Of a stretch of 64,000 nucleotides of DNA, positions 51,827 to 64,000 are shown in pieces; within the stretch, counting starts at the first letter, position 1; the number at the start of each line of letters is the position of its first letter. Source of the DNA: Ptychodera flava (Eukaryota; Hemichordata; Enteropneusta; Ptychoderidae); the NCBI RefSeq assembly GCF_041260155.1, contig NC_091929.1:28907962-28971961 (forward strand), given 5' to 3'. The position numbers and the translations under genes were made by a program. The notes below the pieces were generated by a model. That model was not told the DNA's origin. It saw only the letters and a program-made list of their open reading frames with translations, and did not search any database.

Positions 51827-54800
51827 AGTCTGGTGCCTAAACCCTGATTTTTGGTCGAACCCAAAAATTTCGGCCCCACAATGGTTCTCGGTGGTTTCTG
51901 TATCTTCAAAGCCTACTGAATCAGGATCTGCATGATGCCACCCTGGCACCCTTGGGCATTTTAATATATTCAAGATGGCCGCCAAGATGGCCGCCAAATA
52001 TGTAAATGGTGTTATCTAAGCTCTGTGAAATGTTATCAAAATAATTTTAGTGTCGTATGCCAGGTAAACAGGGCCAAGGAATTCATTTCTTACATTGCCA
52101 AACATGTGCAACCCTTAATTTGCATAAAAATCCAAGATGGCTGCCAAAAATGACCTCAAAACAGGTAAAATACCATATTTCAGCTCCATTAGAAGCTGTT
52201 GGAGTCATTGTGGTCTCCTTTGCCAGGCAAATGGGGCGAAGGAACTCATATCTTTCATTGCCTGATATGTACAACCCTTAATTTGCATAAAAATGATCCA
52301 AGATGGCTGCCAAGACGACCTCAAAAACAGTTAAAATGTCATGTCTGAGCTCAATGACTAGCTGTTGAAGTCATTTTGCTCTCCTTTGCAAGGTATATTG
52401 GGTCAAGCAATTCATATCTTTCATTAGCTGACATGTGCAACCCTTAATTTGCATAAAAATCCAAGATGTCAGAATGTAACAAGTCATATCTCAATACACT
52501 ATGCCACTGATTTTGGTGTCTTTCGGCATGTTTAATAGGTCAAAGAATTGGTATCTTTTGTTATATTTGCTGTAAAATCAAACATGAAAATCTGAAATTG
52601 ATACTTACAATCCAAGATGGATGCAAAGCTGGTTTCCACAATAAATATCAAGGTATATCTTAGCTGAAATTGCATCCTAGAGACTAATACATTTTAGGTT
52701 CAAGGCAGAAGAATAAGTTTCTGTCGTTATATAAAATGTAAAATATTTCATTGAAAGCCAAAATGACCACCCAATATCAACTATGGCCACAAAAATGGAT
52801 GCCACAAAAACACTGAGTCGCATCTTAAACAACCAAGCATTCTTGAGACCAATTTTGTTTTGCATGTGCAATTTTCCTTGTGTCTCGGAATGAAACCGAA
52901 AGTACATAACAGTGCTGACGTGTTTCCTATCACATCACATCAATTCTCCAATAGATGGATTTCAGACTAACCTGTACTGTGTTGATGGCTTGTGCCAGCT
53001 TTATTGGACTATGATAAGAAACATATCAACAACCACAATGTATGCATACAAAGAGCCACAACTTCTAGATGCCCATGCTGTCTCTTGTCATGGTGCAGTG
53101 GCCTACTTGCTAGCCATGGGAGCCGCAACACACTAAAACTGCAAAAATAACGGGCATAACAACTGGCACACACATACATATAAACGTAGACAAGAAAAAA
53201 TGAAAAAAGTAAAATATTGATGAACATGTAATATCCGCATATATAGATATTCATATTTATCTATGATCTAATACTCTTTTGTTGTTGATTTTGCAAAATC
53301 TTTATTCTACTTTATGATCAAGATCCAAATTGGTATACGACTTCAATAAAGGCTTATTTTACTTCACTGAACATTGCTAATGGATATGCAGGTGACCCTT
53401 CATATTCCACAGGAAGTTACAGATGCTCTTCAACTCAACTGGCTGTGACATCTGTATTTTCTGCGAGTATAGTATAACAAGCAACTGTCAATATTAATTG
53501 CCCTGCTAATAACAAACGCGATGAAGAATCTTACCGAATTTACAGTTCTGGTCGAAAAATTGTAAATTATTATTTTGGTACATTGTTACAGATAAGTATA
53601 ATAAACGTGCTACCAAAAGCCACCAAAATCAATTTCATTAAATACTCAGTAAGTTGAAGTATTATATATTATATGATATGGCAGCTATTCCGGAGATCAT
53701 ATTTTCATTTAATTGATAAATGGTAGGTAAACAGTTCATGTAATGGGAAATGTGAGTTCCTCGATACCTAGCATGCCACCAAATATTAAGAATCAATCTC
53801 AAAGATGAGCAATGATAATATAAGTTAAGGCTACATGCCTGTTTTGCAACTCTTTTTAGGGCATCGACGATGTTTTGACTTCACTTTCGATATATAAGTT
53901 GCATTAAACAGTATTGTATACAATTAACCATTAAAATGTATCCAAAGACGCAAAACTTGGTCTCGCAAGCTACTTAGTAAATAGAGACATGATGTAATAT
54001 TTTTGACACCATTATACGCATTAAAAGATAAACTCCCTGTTTGCAATGTTCTTGAAAGTTTTTTTCAGGTCAGATAACAAGAGATTCAAATTCTGCGACT
54101 AATAAAACATGACCGTACTCATCAAAATAGGTCCGCTTAATAGAATGCTTGATTGGCAAAGATGCAACTCACACCTCACTAAATCTAACATTGGTGTTCG
54201 CAATGCAATTAAACCGCTCAAAGTGCTCTGAATTGGTGCCAAATGCAAGAGGTTGGTATTCCTGTTGCCTATGAATGACACTTTAGCAGAAACTAGACAC
54301 CTGTTTGCAGCACGGTTGCAAAGCTTAGGGTACAACGTCTGACGGATGACATGAAACCTGGTCATCATTGTCAAATCAGAAAACCATACCCGCAATGATA
54401 AAGGTATTCATAGAATGACTCTGCCACACCCTCTTGCGGTCATATATTTAAAGGGCAGCAATATTAAAGATCCTGCTGAAATTGACCTGAGTGACTAAAT
54501 TGGTGCAAAGATAAACAAGACAGATGACTCAGGATGGCTCAAAGATGACCAAACAAGTCACTTTTCTGCAAGTGCAAATGCATGCTCAGCAAATTCGCCT
54601 CGAATAACTGAAGCTCATTTATTGTGGTTGATTGACACATGATAAAATGACCCTTCACGTTGTATGGAAAGGTACAGTTCATTATAATTTAATTTAAATG
54701 GATGGTTTGACAATTTATATGAATGACAATGTGAATTCAATGACCTCGCAAACGGACCCAAACACATACAACCTTGTGTCGAAGATGCTAGATAAATCTT

Positions 54801-55980
54801 GTTGTAATGTTTTATGAAACCACTATAGCGGCAATGTGGGATAAAATCCTTCCATTAAAAGTAAGATTTTTCCAGCTCAGAAAACAAGTAACGAAAAACC
54901 TGCGACCAATAAAACCTGACCAAACACAACAAAACAGGTCTCAAGATTGCTTGCTTGGTTAAGATACGACTCAATGTTTTTGTGGCATCCATTTGTGTGG
55001 CCATAATTGATACTGGGTGGTCATTTTTGCTTTTCATTTTTGCATTTTTGCTAAAATATTTTACATTTTACATAACGAAAGAAACTTATCCTTCTGCCTT
55101 GAACCCTAAATGTATTAGTCTCTAGGATGCAATTTCAGCTCAGATATAAATTGACATTTGTTGTGGAAACCAGCTTAGCAGCCATCTTGGATTGTAAATA
55201 TCAATTTTAGATTACCATGGTTGATTTTACAGCAAATATAACAAAATATACCTATTCTTTGTCACGTTAAACATGCCGAAAGACACCAAAATCAGTAGCA
55301 TAGTGTATTGAGATATGACTTGTTACACACTTAAACAGATATTTGGATTTTTATGGAAATTTTATGCAAATTAAGGGTTGCACATGTCAGCTAATGAAAG
55401 ATATGAATTGCTTGACCCAATATACCTTGCAAAGGAGAGCAAAATGACTTCAACAGCTAGTCATTGAGCTCAGATATGACATTTTAACTGTTTTTGAGGT
55501 CGTCTTGGCAGCCATCTTGGATCATTTTTATGCAAATTAAGGATTGTACATATCAGGCAATGAAAGATATGAGTTCCTTCGCCCTATTTGCCTGGCAAAG
55601 GAGACCACAATGACTCCAACAGCTTCTAATGGAGCTGAGATATGGCATTTTACCTGTTTTTGAGGTCATTTTGGCAGCCATCTTGGATTTTTATGCAAAT
55701 TAAGGGTTGCACATGTTTGGTAATGTAAGAAATGAATTCCTTGGCCCTGTTTACCTGGCATACGACACTAAAATTATTTTGATAACATTTTACAGAGCTG
55801 AGATATCACCATTTACGTATTTGGCGGCCATCTTGGCGGCCATCTTGAATATATTAAAATGCCCAAGGGTGCCAGGGTGGCATCATGCAGATCCTGATTC
55901 AGTAGGCTTTGAAGATACAGAAACCACCGAGAACCATTGTGGGGCCGAAATTTTTGGGTTTTGTGCTTCGGCACCAGACT
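51827..55980. mobile_element. Foldback transposon with ~1-kb inverted arms
   Basis: The left arm (51,827 to about 52,870) is the reverse complement of the right arm (about 54,930 to 55,980), starting AGTCTGGTGCC at both outer ends. AATAT flanks both sides (51,822-51,826 and 55,981-55,985), a probable 5-bp target duplication. The arms are themselves built of about 160-bp repeats, each opening CCAAGATGGCTGCCAA and ending CCTTAATTTGCATAAAAAT. The 2-kb middle has no recognisable transposase. Part of the right inner arm (54,870-54,985) is repeated at 54,062-54,170. Confidence 0.85.
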
Positions 55981-56383
55981 AATATATCTATCTGAACAGA
56001 CAACCTAATGTTAAACATAGTCCTAAATCTATCTTTAAAATTGCATAAAGATAGTTTTCTACATTCTTACTCTAAATGTAACCGTCTATCCTTAAAATTC
56101 TAGTCCTCTATCTAACAATAAAATGTGTTATGCTGAGAATACAGAGACCTGCATCCAGGCAGTGAAAGACTCTTGTAGCCTAGAACCTACATTTACCTGC
56201 AGTTTTCGACCTCTAAATCATATTTGGGGTCCGAAATTGCAGATATGTTCTAGAAACTAGCGTGTTTCGTGTGATACATTGTAAAACTCTTCAAAACTGT
56301 ATCTAAAAATCCGATCAATACTTTCAGGCACAAAGGGTTCATCAGTTAAAAGGACTGCAAAAGTATGCAGTATATTCTGAACA

Positions 56384-56935
56384 CTATGTTTTGATTTCTG
56401 ACTCGTAATACTGACGCAAGGTGTTCCATTGCTTCTCTCGGAAAAGTATGTGGCGTCTCTTGCCCCTGATGTAGTTGTACGCCTCCTGAGGGCTCCAGCC
56501 GTTCTCCTTCATCAGGTAACACGCCACGATGGTTGCACTTCTTGTCCTGCCCGCTTTGCAATGCACGTAAACGCTTTCATCCCTCTCCTTGTATTTATAA
56601 ATAAAATCTATCGCTTCATTGACCGCATCTTGTGATGGCGACCCGACAAAATCCGGCGTGCAGAGTTGAATTTGTTCGACGCCGGCCTCTGACCACTCGT
56701 CCTTTGTGTTGACGAAATATTTGGTTTCATACTTCTCGTTCAGTGTTACCACTCCGCGGACGTTCTCATCTTCGACAAGTTGTCTTGTCATGCCTCTGAA
56801 AGGTAAGGCACCAAGTATGACGACGGCATCTATCCTGTTGTACCATCGGCGCAAGGATAATTTGGCCATCACGATGTTGTAACACAACGTCGGATAGAAT
56901 AAAAGTCTCCCAGGTAAGCTGCCACAGCCTGACAT
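56384..56935 (-). CDS. PTPMT1: Phosphatidylglycerophosphatase / protein-tyrosine phosphatase, mitochondrial 1
   Basis: One uninterrupted frame of 183 codons. LLFYPTLCYNIVMAK near the N-terminus, WYNRIDAVVILGALPFRGMT, RQLVEDENVRGVVTLNEKYE and the active-site loop VHCKAGRTRSATIVACYLM align along the whole of human PTPMT1. Cys126 and Arg132 form the CX5R catalytic loop, and Asp95 (TPDFVG) is the likely general acid. The enzyme dephosphorylates phosphatidylglycerophosphate in cardiolipin synthesis at the inner mitochondrial membrane (family knowledge). I chose the ATG at 56,935 (MSGCGSLPGR) because it matches the human start position; an upstream in-frame ATG at 56,953 would add six residues. Human PTPMT1 has introns and this copy has none, yet it shows no damage. 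Confidence 0.94.
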   Translation of the reverse strand: MSGCGSLPGRLLFYPTLCYNIVMAKLSLRRWYNRIDAVVILGALPFRGMTRQLVEDENVRGVVTLNEKYETKYFVNTKDEWSEAGVEQIQLCTPDFVGSPSQDAVNEAIDFIYKYKERDESVYVHCKAGRTRSATIVACYLMKENGWSPQEAYNYIRGKRRHILFREKQWNTLRQYYESEIKT

Positions 56936-58509
56936 TCTGAGTTGTACATGCAAATCCTCTTCTTAGAGTGCAAAGTTTTTCATGTGACAAATGATCGCTC
57001 GCGAGCTAAAGGCCTTCATACATTTGGTAAACGTCGTAGGGCTGCAGGTGTGATGGAGGTCGCCATGTTGAAGTCGTGTTGAAGTCGTTTAATGTGAACG
57101 CCGCCAGCGTTTACTTTGGACTTTGAGATTCCTTTTGTTTTAATCCGAGCAAGCCGCGCTCCACATTGCAAACCTCTGGATGAAGGGTATGGGGACTCGA
57201 AGAGGAATTGAGATTAAACACAATTGTAACGTCTCCATCCAATTTAAATAGATATCAACAAACAGTGAATCCGATGCCTCATCACAAGGAATAAGGATAC
57301 ATAAGTTTAACTTTCGTGAAAATTTAAATTTGAGTGATGTAAAAAGTTTGTTTATATATAGTATCTCCTCGACGCACAAGGTTACGGACCTTAAAGTGTG
57401 CCACACTACTTCAATCTTATGCAGAGCTTGTCTCCTAACTGGAAAAACGGTTTTGTTGTATATCAGAAAGATAATATGAAACTAATCGGTCGATATAAAT
57501 AGACAATTTGTTCTTGCATCACACACTTTTGTGAAACGTGATGGTCTCTAATTGGCAGGTTTGTGTTTACGCCCATTTTACCTCCACTGTCTTTCCCATT
57601 AAATTAAACATTTTCGAAATGCCAGTTGAGTGACGAACACCTTATAATTAGTTGACTTTGGTCTGTATCCAAATCGCCTAATGGCAAACATCAAACGCTA
57701 ACTTTCAGTACATTAACAAATCTGCATCTCCAAGGTCGAATCATTGAGTTTAACAGGAGCGTCTCGCGTCTACCTCCCAAGGCAAACGAATCACGCGATG
57801 CCAAAGACAAGGTTTTGACTATAAACTGACAGAAATTCTGATAGTTTAAGGAAAGGCCATGGCTAAAATGAAATCGTGCAACTCCGCTGGGGACATGCGT
57901 ATCCACCTATTCCTTGAACCATTAAACACCCTGGGAAAAGAATACGTGTATCTCACTGTACAAGGATTTGAAACCATTCATCTGTAAATGTAGTGTATTC
58001 TCAGTGGAGATGGAACGAGATTGCCTTTGGCACTATACTGTACTACGGTCCCTCCACAACATACCTGCTGTACCTTATGTAAATTTCATCAAACCATACA
58101 GTGACTCATAAAATAAGCGAATTAGTCATCGTGTTGACATTTCCACGAAAAATTAAACCGAGCTCACTGCGGATACCCTGGAATGAGATTTTATCAAACA
58201 AGTGCTTCTCTCTTGCATGGTCAATTAATTTGTCCATTTCAAAAAACATTACGTCAATATTGAAAATCCAATTTCGATCCGAACATCGGCACGTTTTATG
58301 CTTTAGGGTGTGTCTGCGCTTAAAATCATGTAGGACTGTGTGCTGTTCGTTTCAAACCATAATGCAGAAATTACTGATGTCATACACTTGACACGATGAT
58401 GAACAGATCTTGTGATATCGAAGAGTAACCCGTGTCCTGTCTTTACCCTTACTTGGAGATATATTGTATAAACTGTAATGCTTATTTACTTATAGGATGA
58501 GAACAAGAC

Positions 58510-58571
<62 letters not shown>

Positions 58572-59715
58572 TCTGTTTTCTTTTCTTTTTTTGCAAATTT
58601 ACATTACGCATTGTGTACAATACGGTTTGTTTTTGTTAATAAATGAATCCTGCTTCGGATCCGACTAAACCTAATTATCAACGATAAAATTGGACGTTGC
58701 AGGCATACAGGTTCAGTTGACATATTGATACGAACCATTATGAAATGAAGAAGTAAAACTATATTTTACAAACCAAGCAAATATCTACAGACTATAGAGT
58801 ATAAACAATATAAACATTGATTATGGGGTGTAACAGCTGTCATTGCGTTCGAGAACAAGGTTTAGCTACGTTTCAAAAAGGTGGTGTTGCACGTGTAAGA
58901 CGGCGTATTTGCTCAAAATCATTTTCTACAAAGATTCACCCAATTTTCATTAATTTGTGAACCCCAAAATTACAACATTGGTGGGGTTCACCTTGAGAAA
59001 GTTATTTAAATTTATGCAAATGTACGCAAATAACTCGATTTCCTGTTTTCTTTTCTCAACATTTCAAAAACCTTTAACTCCCCTCTGGCTGGGTCAAATT
59101 TGATGAAATTTTCACACTATGCTCTTGAAATACTGTGAAAAATAATGACGTCTTTTGGGGACAATCCATTTTGAATAAAGGTCATTTCAATTTTGCAAAT
59201 CACCATTTTAATTTCTTTTCTGTGTCAGTCTTTCGATAATGTAAAACAAAACTCTCCTTTTTTCCTACATATACTCGTTTCAAATGAGATATTAAATTTC
59301 ATAAAGTAGTATCAAGTTTTTGACTGAGATTTATTCTTGTCATTAATACTGAAATTGAGGTTTCCTACCCCAAATATGTACCCCTTAATCCTTCGAGTTC
59401 ACTATTGCTACCTTACTTAACATTAGATTCTCTGCTTTTAGGAAAATATATAGTATGAGGTGTTTTTCACGTCATCTTTGATAAGAAATATTGCTTTGAA
59501 AAAAGTGTGTTGGTTAAGTGCAACATTACCTTAATTATGTGCCATGGTTATGCCAACGAAATTGTATGTGAGATACAAACTCACTGTTCACTGTCCATAT
59601 TTGCTCTGGAAATGTCTGTTGTCGAAGATCGAACCTGTCAACGGTTCAGACTTCCAACTATGCAATTAATTATGTTATGGACGAGTTCAAAACATTTGTA
59701 CTATCACACTTTCAG
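56936..59715. other. Upstream flank of PTPMT1 and non-coding DNA
   Basis: No further gene is seen. A CTCGCGAG palindrome at about 56,997-57,004, close to the PTPMT1 start, could be a promoter element, but this is only suggestive. A (GA)n run lies at 58,514. Confidence 0.35.
58514..58569 (+). repeat. (GA)n microsatellite
   Basis: A pure GA run of about 28 copies. Confidence 0.98.
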
Positions 59716-59878
59716 TTAAAGGGGCGGGTTTTTATTACCTTTATCGCTGAGCAAATCGGCTAACTGAGCACCACTTGTAAAGGAGAACAAAGGCACTAAA
59801 ATAACATAAACAGTCGATGTCAACAACCACCTAATGTGAGAACCAGGGATGGAGAGCTGCCCCTTTAAAGCGCAGGGC
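59716..59878. mobile_element. TTAA-bounded MITE, 163 bp
   Basis: Ends TTAAAGGGGC and GCCCCTTTAA are perfect 10-bp inverted repeats. Confidence 0.55.
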
Positions 59879-60706
59879 AGTAGAGAGCTGTAAAAGACGT
59901 ATATAAGCTGTGGATATGAGCTATTTACGAGTTATTTAGTCGGGACGATAATTCTTCATATTGTGATTAGAAGGGGATTTAGGGAGTATAATTACAACTA
60001 TGCACTGCTTTCTTTAAAAATACTATACGTAGAGACATATTGAAGATGTAACTACAATAGGCACACTCTGAGACTGTGTAAGCTTGTATTCCGATAGTAA
60101 TTTAATCACAACTGATTAATAAATAAATAGGGTTAGAGGTTAACTGCGAGGATTTTTGTTCACCATGTGCTGTTTTTAATTATGCATGACCCTTTTCTAA
60201 TGGAGTTTTATCTGATTAATATATTGCAGGACAAAGATTATTTGTTGAGAAGTATCATGACAGAAAAGTGGTAACATTAATTTTGAGTTTAATTATTATA
60301 AACAATCTCCATCTCTGGACAGATGACACGTTGCAACTTGAGGAGGGGTGGATGGATGAGGGTGGAGGGATGTAGGTGACTCTCACACAGTGCTTCGTTC
60401 ACCATGCAGTTTCTCATCTGCACCTTGCACTGTCCATGTGCCCTAAACAGTCCGGTCGATAGAGACCCATCCACATTGCACAGTGAAATTTGGCAGCACC
60501 AGCTTGCACGGCTAGGCAACACATTGTTGAACCTGTTAACCCCCTCCCCCGATCCCTGTCAGCCAGGCCACAGTAACTGTTCATAACAATTCATGGGTTG
60601 GATCAAACCAAAGTGGTGGCAGGATTCATTTCCTGACAGGAGAAATGCACATTGCACATCAAAGGGGGCGAAGTAGGTCGAGAAAGGATGGATAAACTGA
60701 GGGAAA

Positions 60707-61056
60707 TTAAAGGGCAACCAGCTCTAACAGTAGAGGAGTTTTTTCACAATTTTTGTTTTGTATGTCGATCGCAATTCTTGTTCTACTTCACAAAGCATGT
60801 TAAGATACCCACTTTTAAGTTTGTTAAAACAACATCTATACATGTATGCACTGTTATTGTTTACATTTGAATTCTAGTCCGGACCAGAATTCAATTGTCA
60901 ACAATAACAACGAAGTCTGCACAAGATACAGGAGGAGCTGACAAGCTGAATACTGTGTATCTCAACATGCTTTGGGGAGCAGAACAAGAAATTGTGGACA
61001 TTCAAAAACGAAAATTCTGAAAGAATCATCAAAAGTTACAGCTACTGGCCCTTTAA
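60707..61056. mobile_element. Long-armed palindromic MITE, family E
   Basis: Outer ends TTAAAGGGCAACCAGCT and AGCTACTGGCCCTTTAA. The arms run to a centre near GAATTCTAGTCCGGACCAGA (60,870-60,889). It is related to 41,637-41,967. Confidence 0.75.
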
Positions 61057-61275
61057 CCCTTTGAGCGCCAAAGTCTATTTTTGTCCCTTTAAAAAATAAA
61101 CCCTAGTCAATTTTTCTCACATTTTTGCCAAAATTTTGAGAAAAAACTGTTGCCGTTGAAATGTGATGTCCATTAGATCCTAAATTATCAAAAAATTACA
61201 GAAAAATTCATAAAAATTGGTAAAATTTTGCACTCAAATTTTGGCGGGAGAAAATTACAGCGCTCAAAGGGTTAA
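61053..61275. mobile_element. TTAA-bounded MITE, family B copy 4
   Basis: From TTAACCCTTTGAGCGCCAAA to GCGCTCAAAGGGTTAA, the cleanest ends of the family. It shares its left TTAA with the neighbouring family E element. Confidence 0.85.
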
Positions 61276-63182
61276 TAAGACTTCAAATTGACATACAACC
61301 AGAATAGCTGATAATCACACTTTTATTGATGAAGTCTCTTGAAAACTGAAAAAAAAATATCAGTAAAACTATGGTACAGCTGTCTAATAAGGCAAAACAT
61401 AGAAAAATCCCCGCCAATGCAATACAGTGTTAACATTCCTCAAAATAAAAATTTCAAATAAATCAAATAAATGTACCAGTATCCATCTAATGTTTAGGTC
61501 AGTAATTTTTGAAAAAAATGATGAGAATTAGAAATGATGGAAGTTATTTTTACAAGACATTGAAATTTATTTTTGTGCACTTGACATTGACAATGAATCT
61601 CAAGCAGTTACATTTATTAGCTGTGAGAAAAAATGATTTTTGACAATTTCAATATTTCAGTTGACAAATTTGTTAGCTTTCAGCTTAAGTAACAGCTACA
61701 TACATCATTGCTTATTCAAGGGAAAGACCACACTAAGGCCACGACAAGTGAATCCTTTGTTTAACAAAGACATTTTTCAAGTATTTATATGTACAAGTCA
61801 TTTTAACATCATGTACATTGTATAGGCCATGCAGTTTCTATCATATGTTTACAAAATAATTCTCATACATTTTAACCATTTGGGTTACATGTCGATATTC
61901 TAAAAACCTCAAAGTTGTAGGCCATTCTGTTCTTATTTTATGTTACACAAATAAGGCCACACAAAAATTCTTGACGTATACGATTTACAAGTGTTCAAAA
62001 GTGCACCACCATATTTCAGAGGTCTGTCTTAAGAATCAAAGGTAGATTTTGCATTATTAACATTCCCTCATTTTTTCTTTAAAGTATTCTTCCCCAATTA
62101 AACAAACACTCAAAAGAACCATGACAAATTCATTTACAAATCAAACACAGTAACCAAAAGTCTTGACACGAATTTTAGGGCAACATGATTGCCTCTGAGC
62201 ACCAATTTTTTCCATTTCACTTTATTTTTGGGGGGATACCAAACAAATGTTTCACGCATCCTGGCAAATCTTATATCCTCGGTTGATCGTTTTTTCTCTA
62301 AACATAAATTGTTAATGTTTTTACAGATTTAAGTTTCATTGAAAGAGTCATTTTGCCTCTGGATATCTGAAATATGACAAGTTCAAGATGGCTGCAGATA
62401 GCTTGTCTAATTTGCATATTTCATAAATAAATATTACATCCGACTTATATTTGAAGGAACTGGTGGAAGATAGTTTGATCGGCACATTTCTCAAGAAGAC
62501 AGGATATATTCCACAGAATTCATTCTGGAAATTGTGAAATATAAGCCTGTGGAAGCGAAAGGAACATCATTTCTCCACCTCTAAAATGAACATTTAATTT
62601 TGCATTTAGAGGAAATAATACTCTGATATCTGCATGTAATGGTCTTTCAAACTGCTCTAATAATTTAATCAAGATGAAATTACAAAGGGGTTTAATTCTT
62701 GAAAATTTACTATGGCTTCAGATGTGGCGGAAGATAAAAACATGCTGGTTTGCAAACTTAGTTTCAAAAGCATACAGATTTCTAATCAAACTGACAGAGA
62801 CTGCAAGTCAGTTAAATTTCAAATTTTGTCAAAATGTCAAAATGTTATGGTGTTTGCTACCAGGGAGTGAACCTGCAACGGACCTCAATTTTTCACATTT
62901 TGTGTGCTTTGAAAGTTTATTTAAAAAGTTGGATGATACATCACTACAAGTTTTTCGAGAATACTTCATGATTTTCCCGTAACCTAAGAAAGGTGTGTCT
63001 ATTTACTTTCAGGCAATGGATCTTTCAGATAAAAACCCTTTCTCCCTCCCAACCCTCCCACCCCTGTTTTGCCAGTGTGTGGGTCCAATTCAGCCATAGG
63101 AAACAATACAGCTGTACCAACATTGGAAGGGAAGAGGGGACAAATTTGCATTGCAGTCACATTTCTTATAAGTGTACTTGTA
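61276..63182. other. Non-coding stretch
   Basis: No gene, RNA or clear element is seen. The open frame at 62,674-62,982 has no recognisable motif. Confidence 0.4.
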
Positions 63183-63377
63183 TTAAAGGTATACAGTCAC
63201 CTGTAATGTAAATATGCCCATACATATGGTCAAAGGGGCGTTCCTTGGTATTCAAAATGCCCATATGAGGGCGCTGTTTTTAATAAGCGGCCACCCGCTT
63301 AAAATCTGTGATTGGTTAGATTTTCTCTTTCCATGGCAACTGTGGCAAAATTGGAACAGGTGACAGTATACCTTTAA
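63183..63377. mobile_element. TTAA-bounded MITE, family D copy 2
   Basis: TTAAAGGTATACAGTCACCT and AGGTGACAGTATACCTTTAA form near-perfect inverted ends of about 22 bp over 195 bp. Confidence 0.85.
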
Positions 63378-64000
63378 TTAAATGAAATAACTGACACGTA
63401 AAATTACATCCAGTGAACCTGTCTGCTGATGTTAAGTGAAAATCATCATGTGCGGGGGTATTGAAGGCAGTGTGGTAGAATTTGACTGGTTCTCTCTTCA
63501 TAACAGGTGATTCTCAAAAAAAACACCTTGAATTTGCATTTTAAGGGAAAACATACAAGAAGATTGGGGAATGGGCTTTATATGGGTGATAGGCTGCTCA
63601 TACAAGTTTTACTGAGGAGATGATAGGCAAGCCTACAACATCATGAGAGCTTCAAAGTGATTGGTTATCACAACAATTGTGGCAAAATCTTGCGCAAATA
63701 ACCAATCACCCACAAGCTTACATGTTGCTGCTTGGCCATGAAAATAGATACGCTCCAGTGGCACATGGGGATATTCCCCTACATGGATGGCTCACTGAAA
63801 ATCAATGTAAATATACAAAATGTACTCAAACAAAATTCTAAAACAAAGTGACGACTTTTGCTTCAAAGATAACTACACACACACACAGGCAAGACTGAAA
63901 GTTCCAAAATATTCTGTATATTTGTGGATGATTATGTTATTAAATAATTACAAAGTTTGACTTTTGGAGAAAAAAAGACAAAAGTTTAGCTTACTTTGAA

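Noticed and set aside
62674-62982. 102-codon plus-strand frame
   Set aside because: There is no motif, no splice context and no repeat of it elsewhere. It is probably chance.

Overview
The window is AT-rich animal nuclear DNA. Coding sequence is sparse and split by long introns with GT-AG (one GC-AG) boundaries. Microsatellites and short non-autonomous DNA transposons are abundant. Two genes have recognisable vertebrate counterparts, BCL2L13 and PTPMT1. The style fits a marine invertebrate, perhaps a deuterostome such as a hemichordate, but the sequence alone does not settle the species.

Region 1 (1-20,430) is a tandem array of three related units in the same orientation: about 1-4,022, 8,318-14,188 and 16,358-20,430. 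Each unit carries a three-exon minus-strand gene for a very small secreted precursor of 70-73 residues. Exon 1 encodes a signal peptide, exon 2 an acidic spacer ending in KSKK, and exon 3 a disulphide-type peptide: PCWKFLHTGCK, LCWKFLHSGCK or LCWKFLRC. Splice sites, phases and exon lengths agree in all three copies. The layout is that of a neuropeptide or peptide-hormone precursor and recalls the somatostatin / urotensin II / allatostatin C type, though I cannot assign it to a named family. This is the most interesting content of the window. Introns and spacers hold a 5'-truncated LINE, MITEs, a hairpin element and microsatellites.

Region 2 (20,430-26,176) has no convincing gene. It holds microsatellites, several MITEs and a 960-bp inverted-repeat element with 18-bp palindromes in its ends.

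Region 3 (26,177-45,863) is a six-exon plus-strand BCL2L13 (Bcl-rambo) gene for an outer-mitochondrial-membrane Bcl-2-family protein. BH4-like, BH3-like and BH2 segments and a C-terminal membrane anchor are visible. The last coding exon changes frame once. Its introns hold transposons and several minisatellite arrays.

Region 4 (45,864-56,383) is transposon-rich. It includes a 2.4-kb hAT-like element with a perfect 8-bp target duplication, and a 4.15-kb foldback element with inverted arms of about 1 kb.

Region 5 (56,384-64,000) holds an uninterrupted minus-strand PTPMT1 gene (mitochondrial phosphatidylglycerophosphate phosphatase) followed by non-coding DNA with TTAA-bounded MITEs. BCL2L13 and PTPMT1 both act at mitochondria, but nothing here shows that they are co-regulated.
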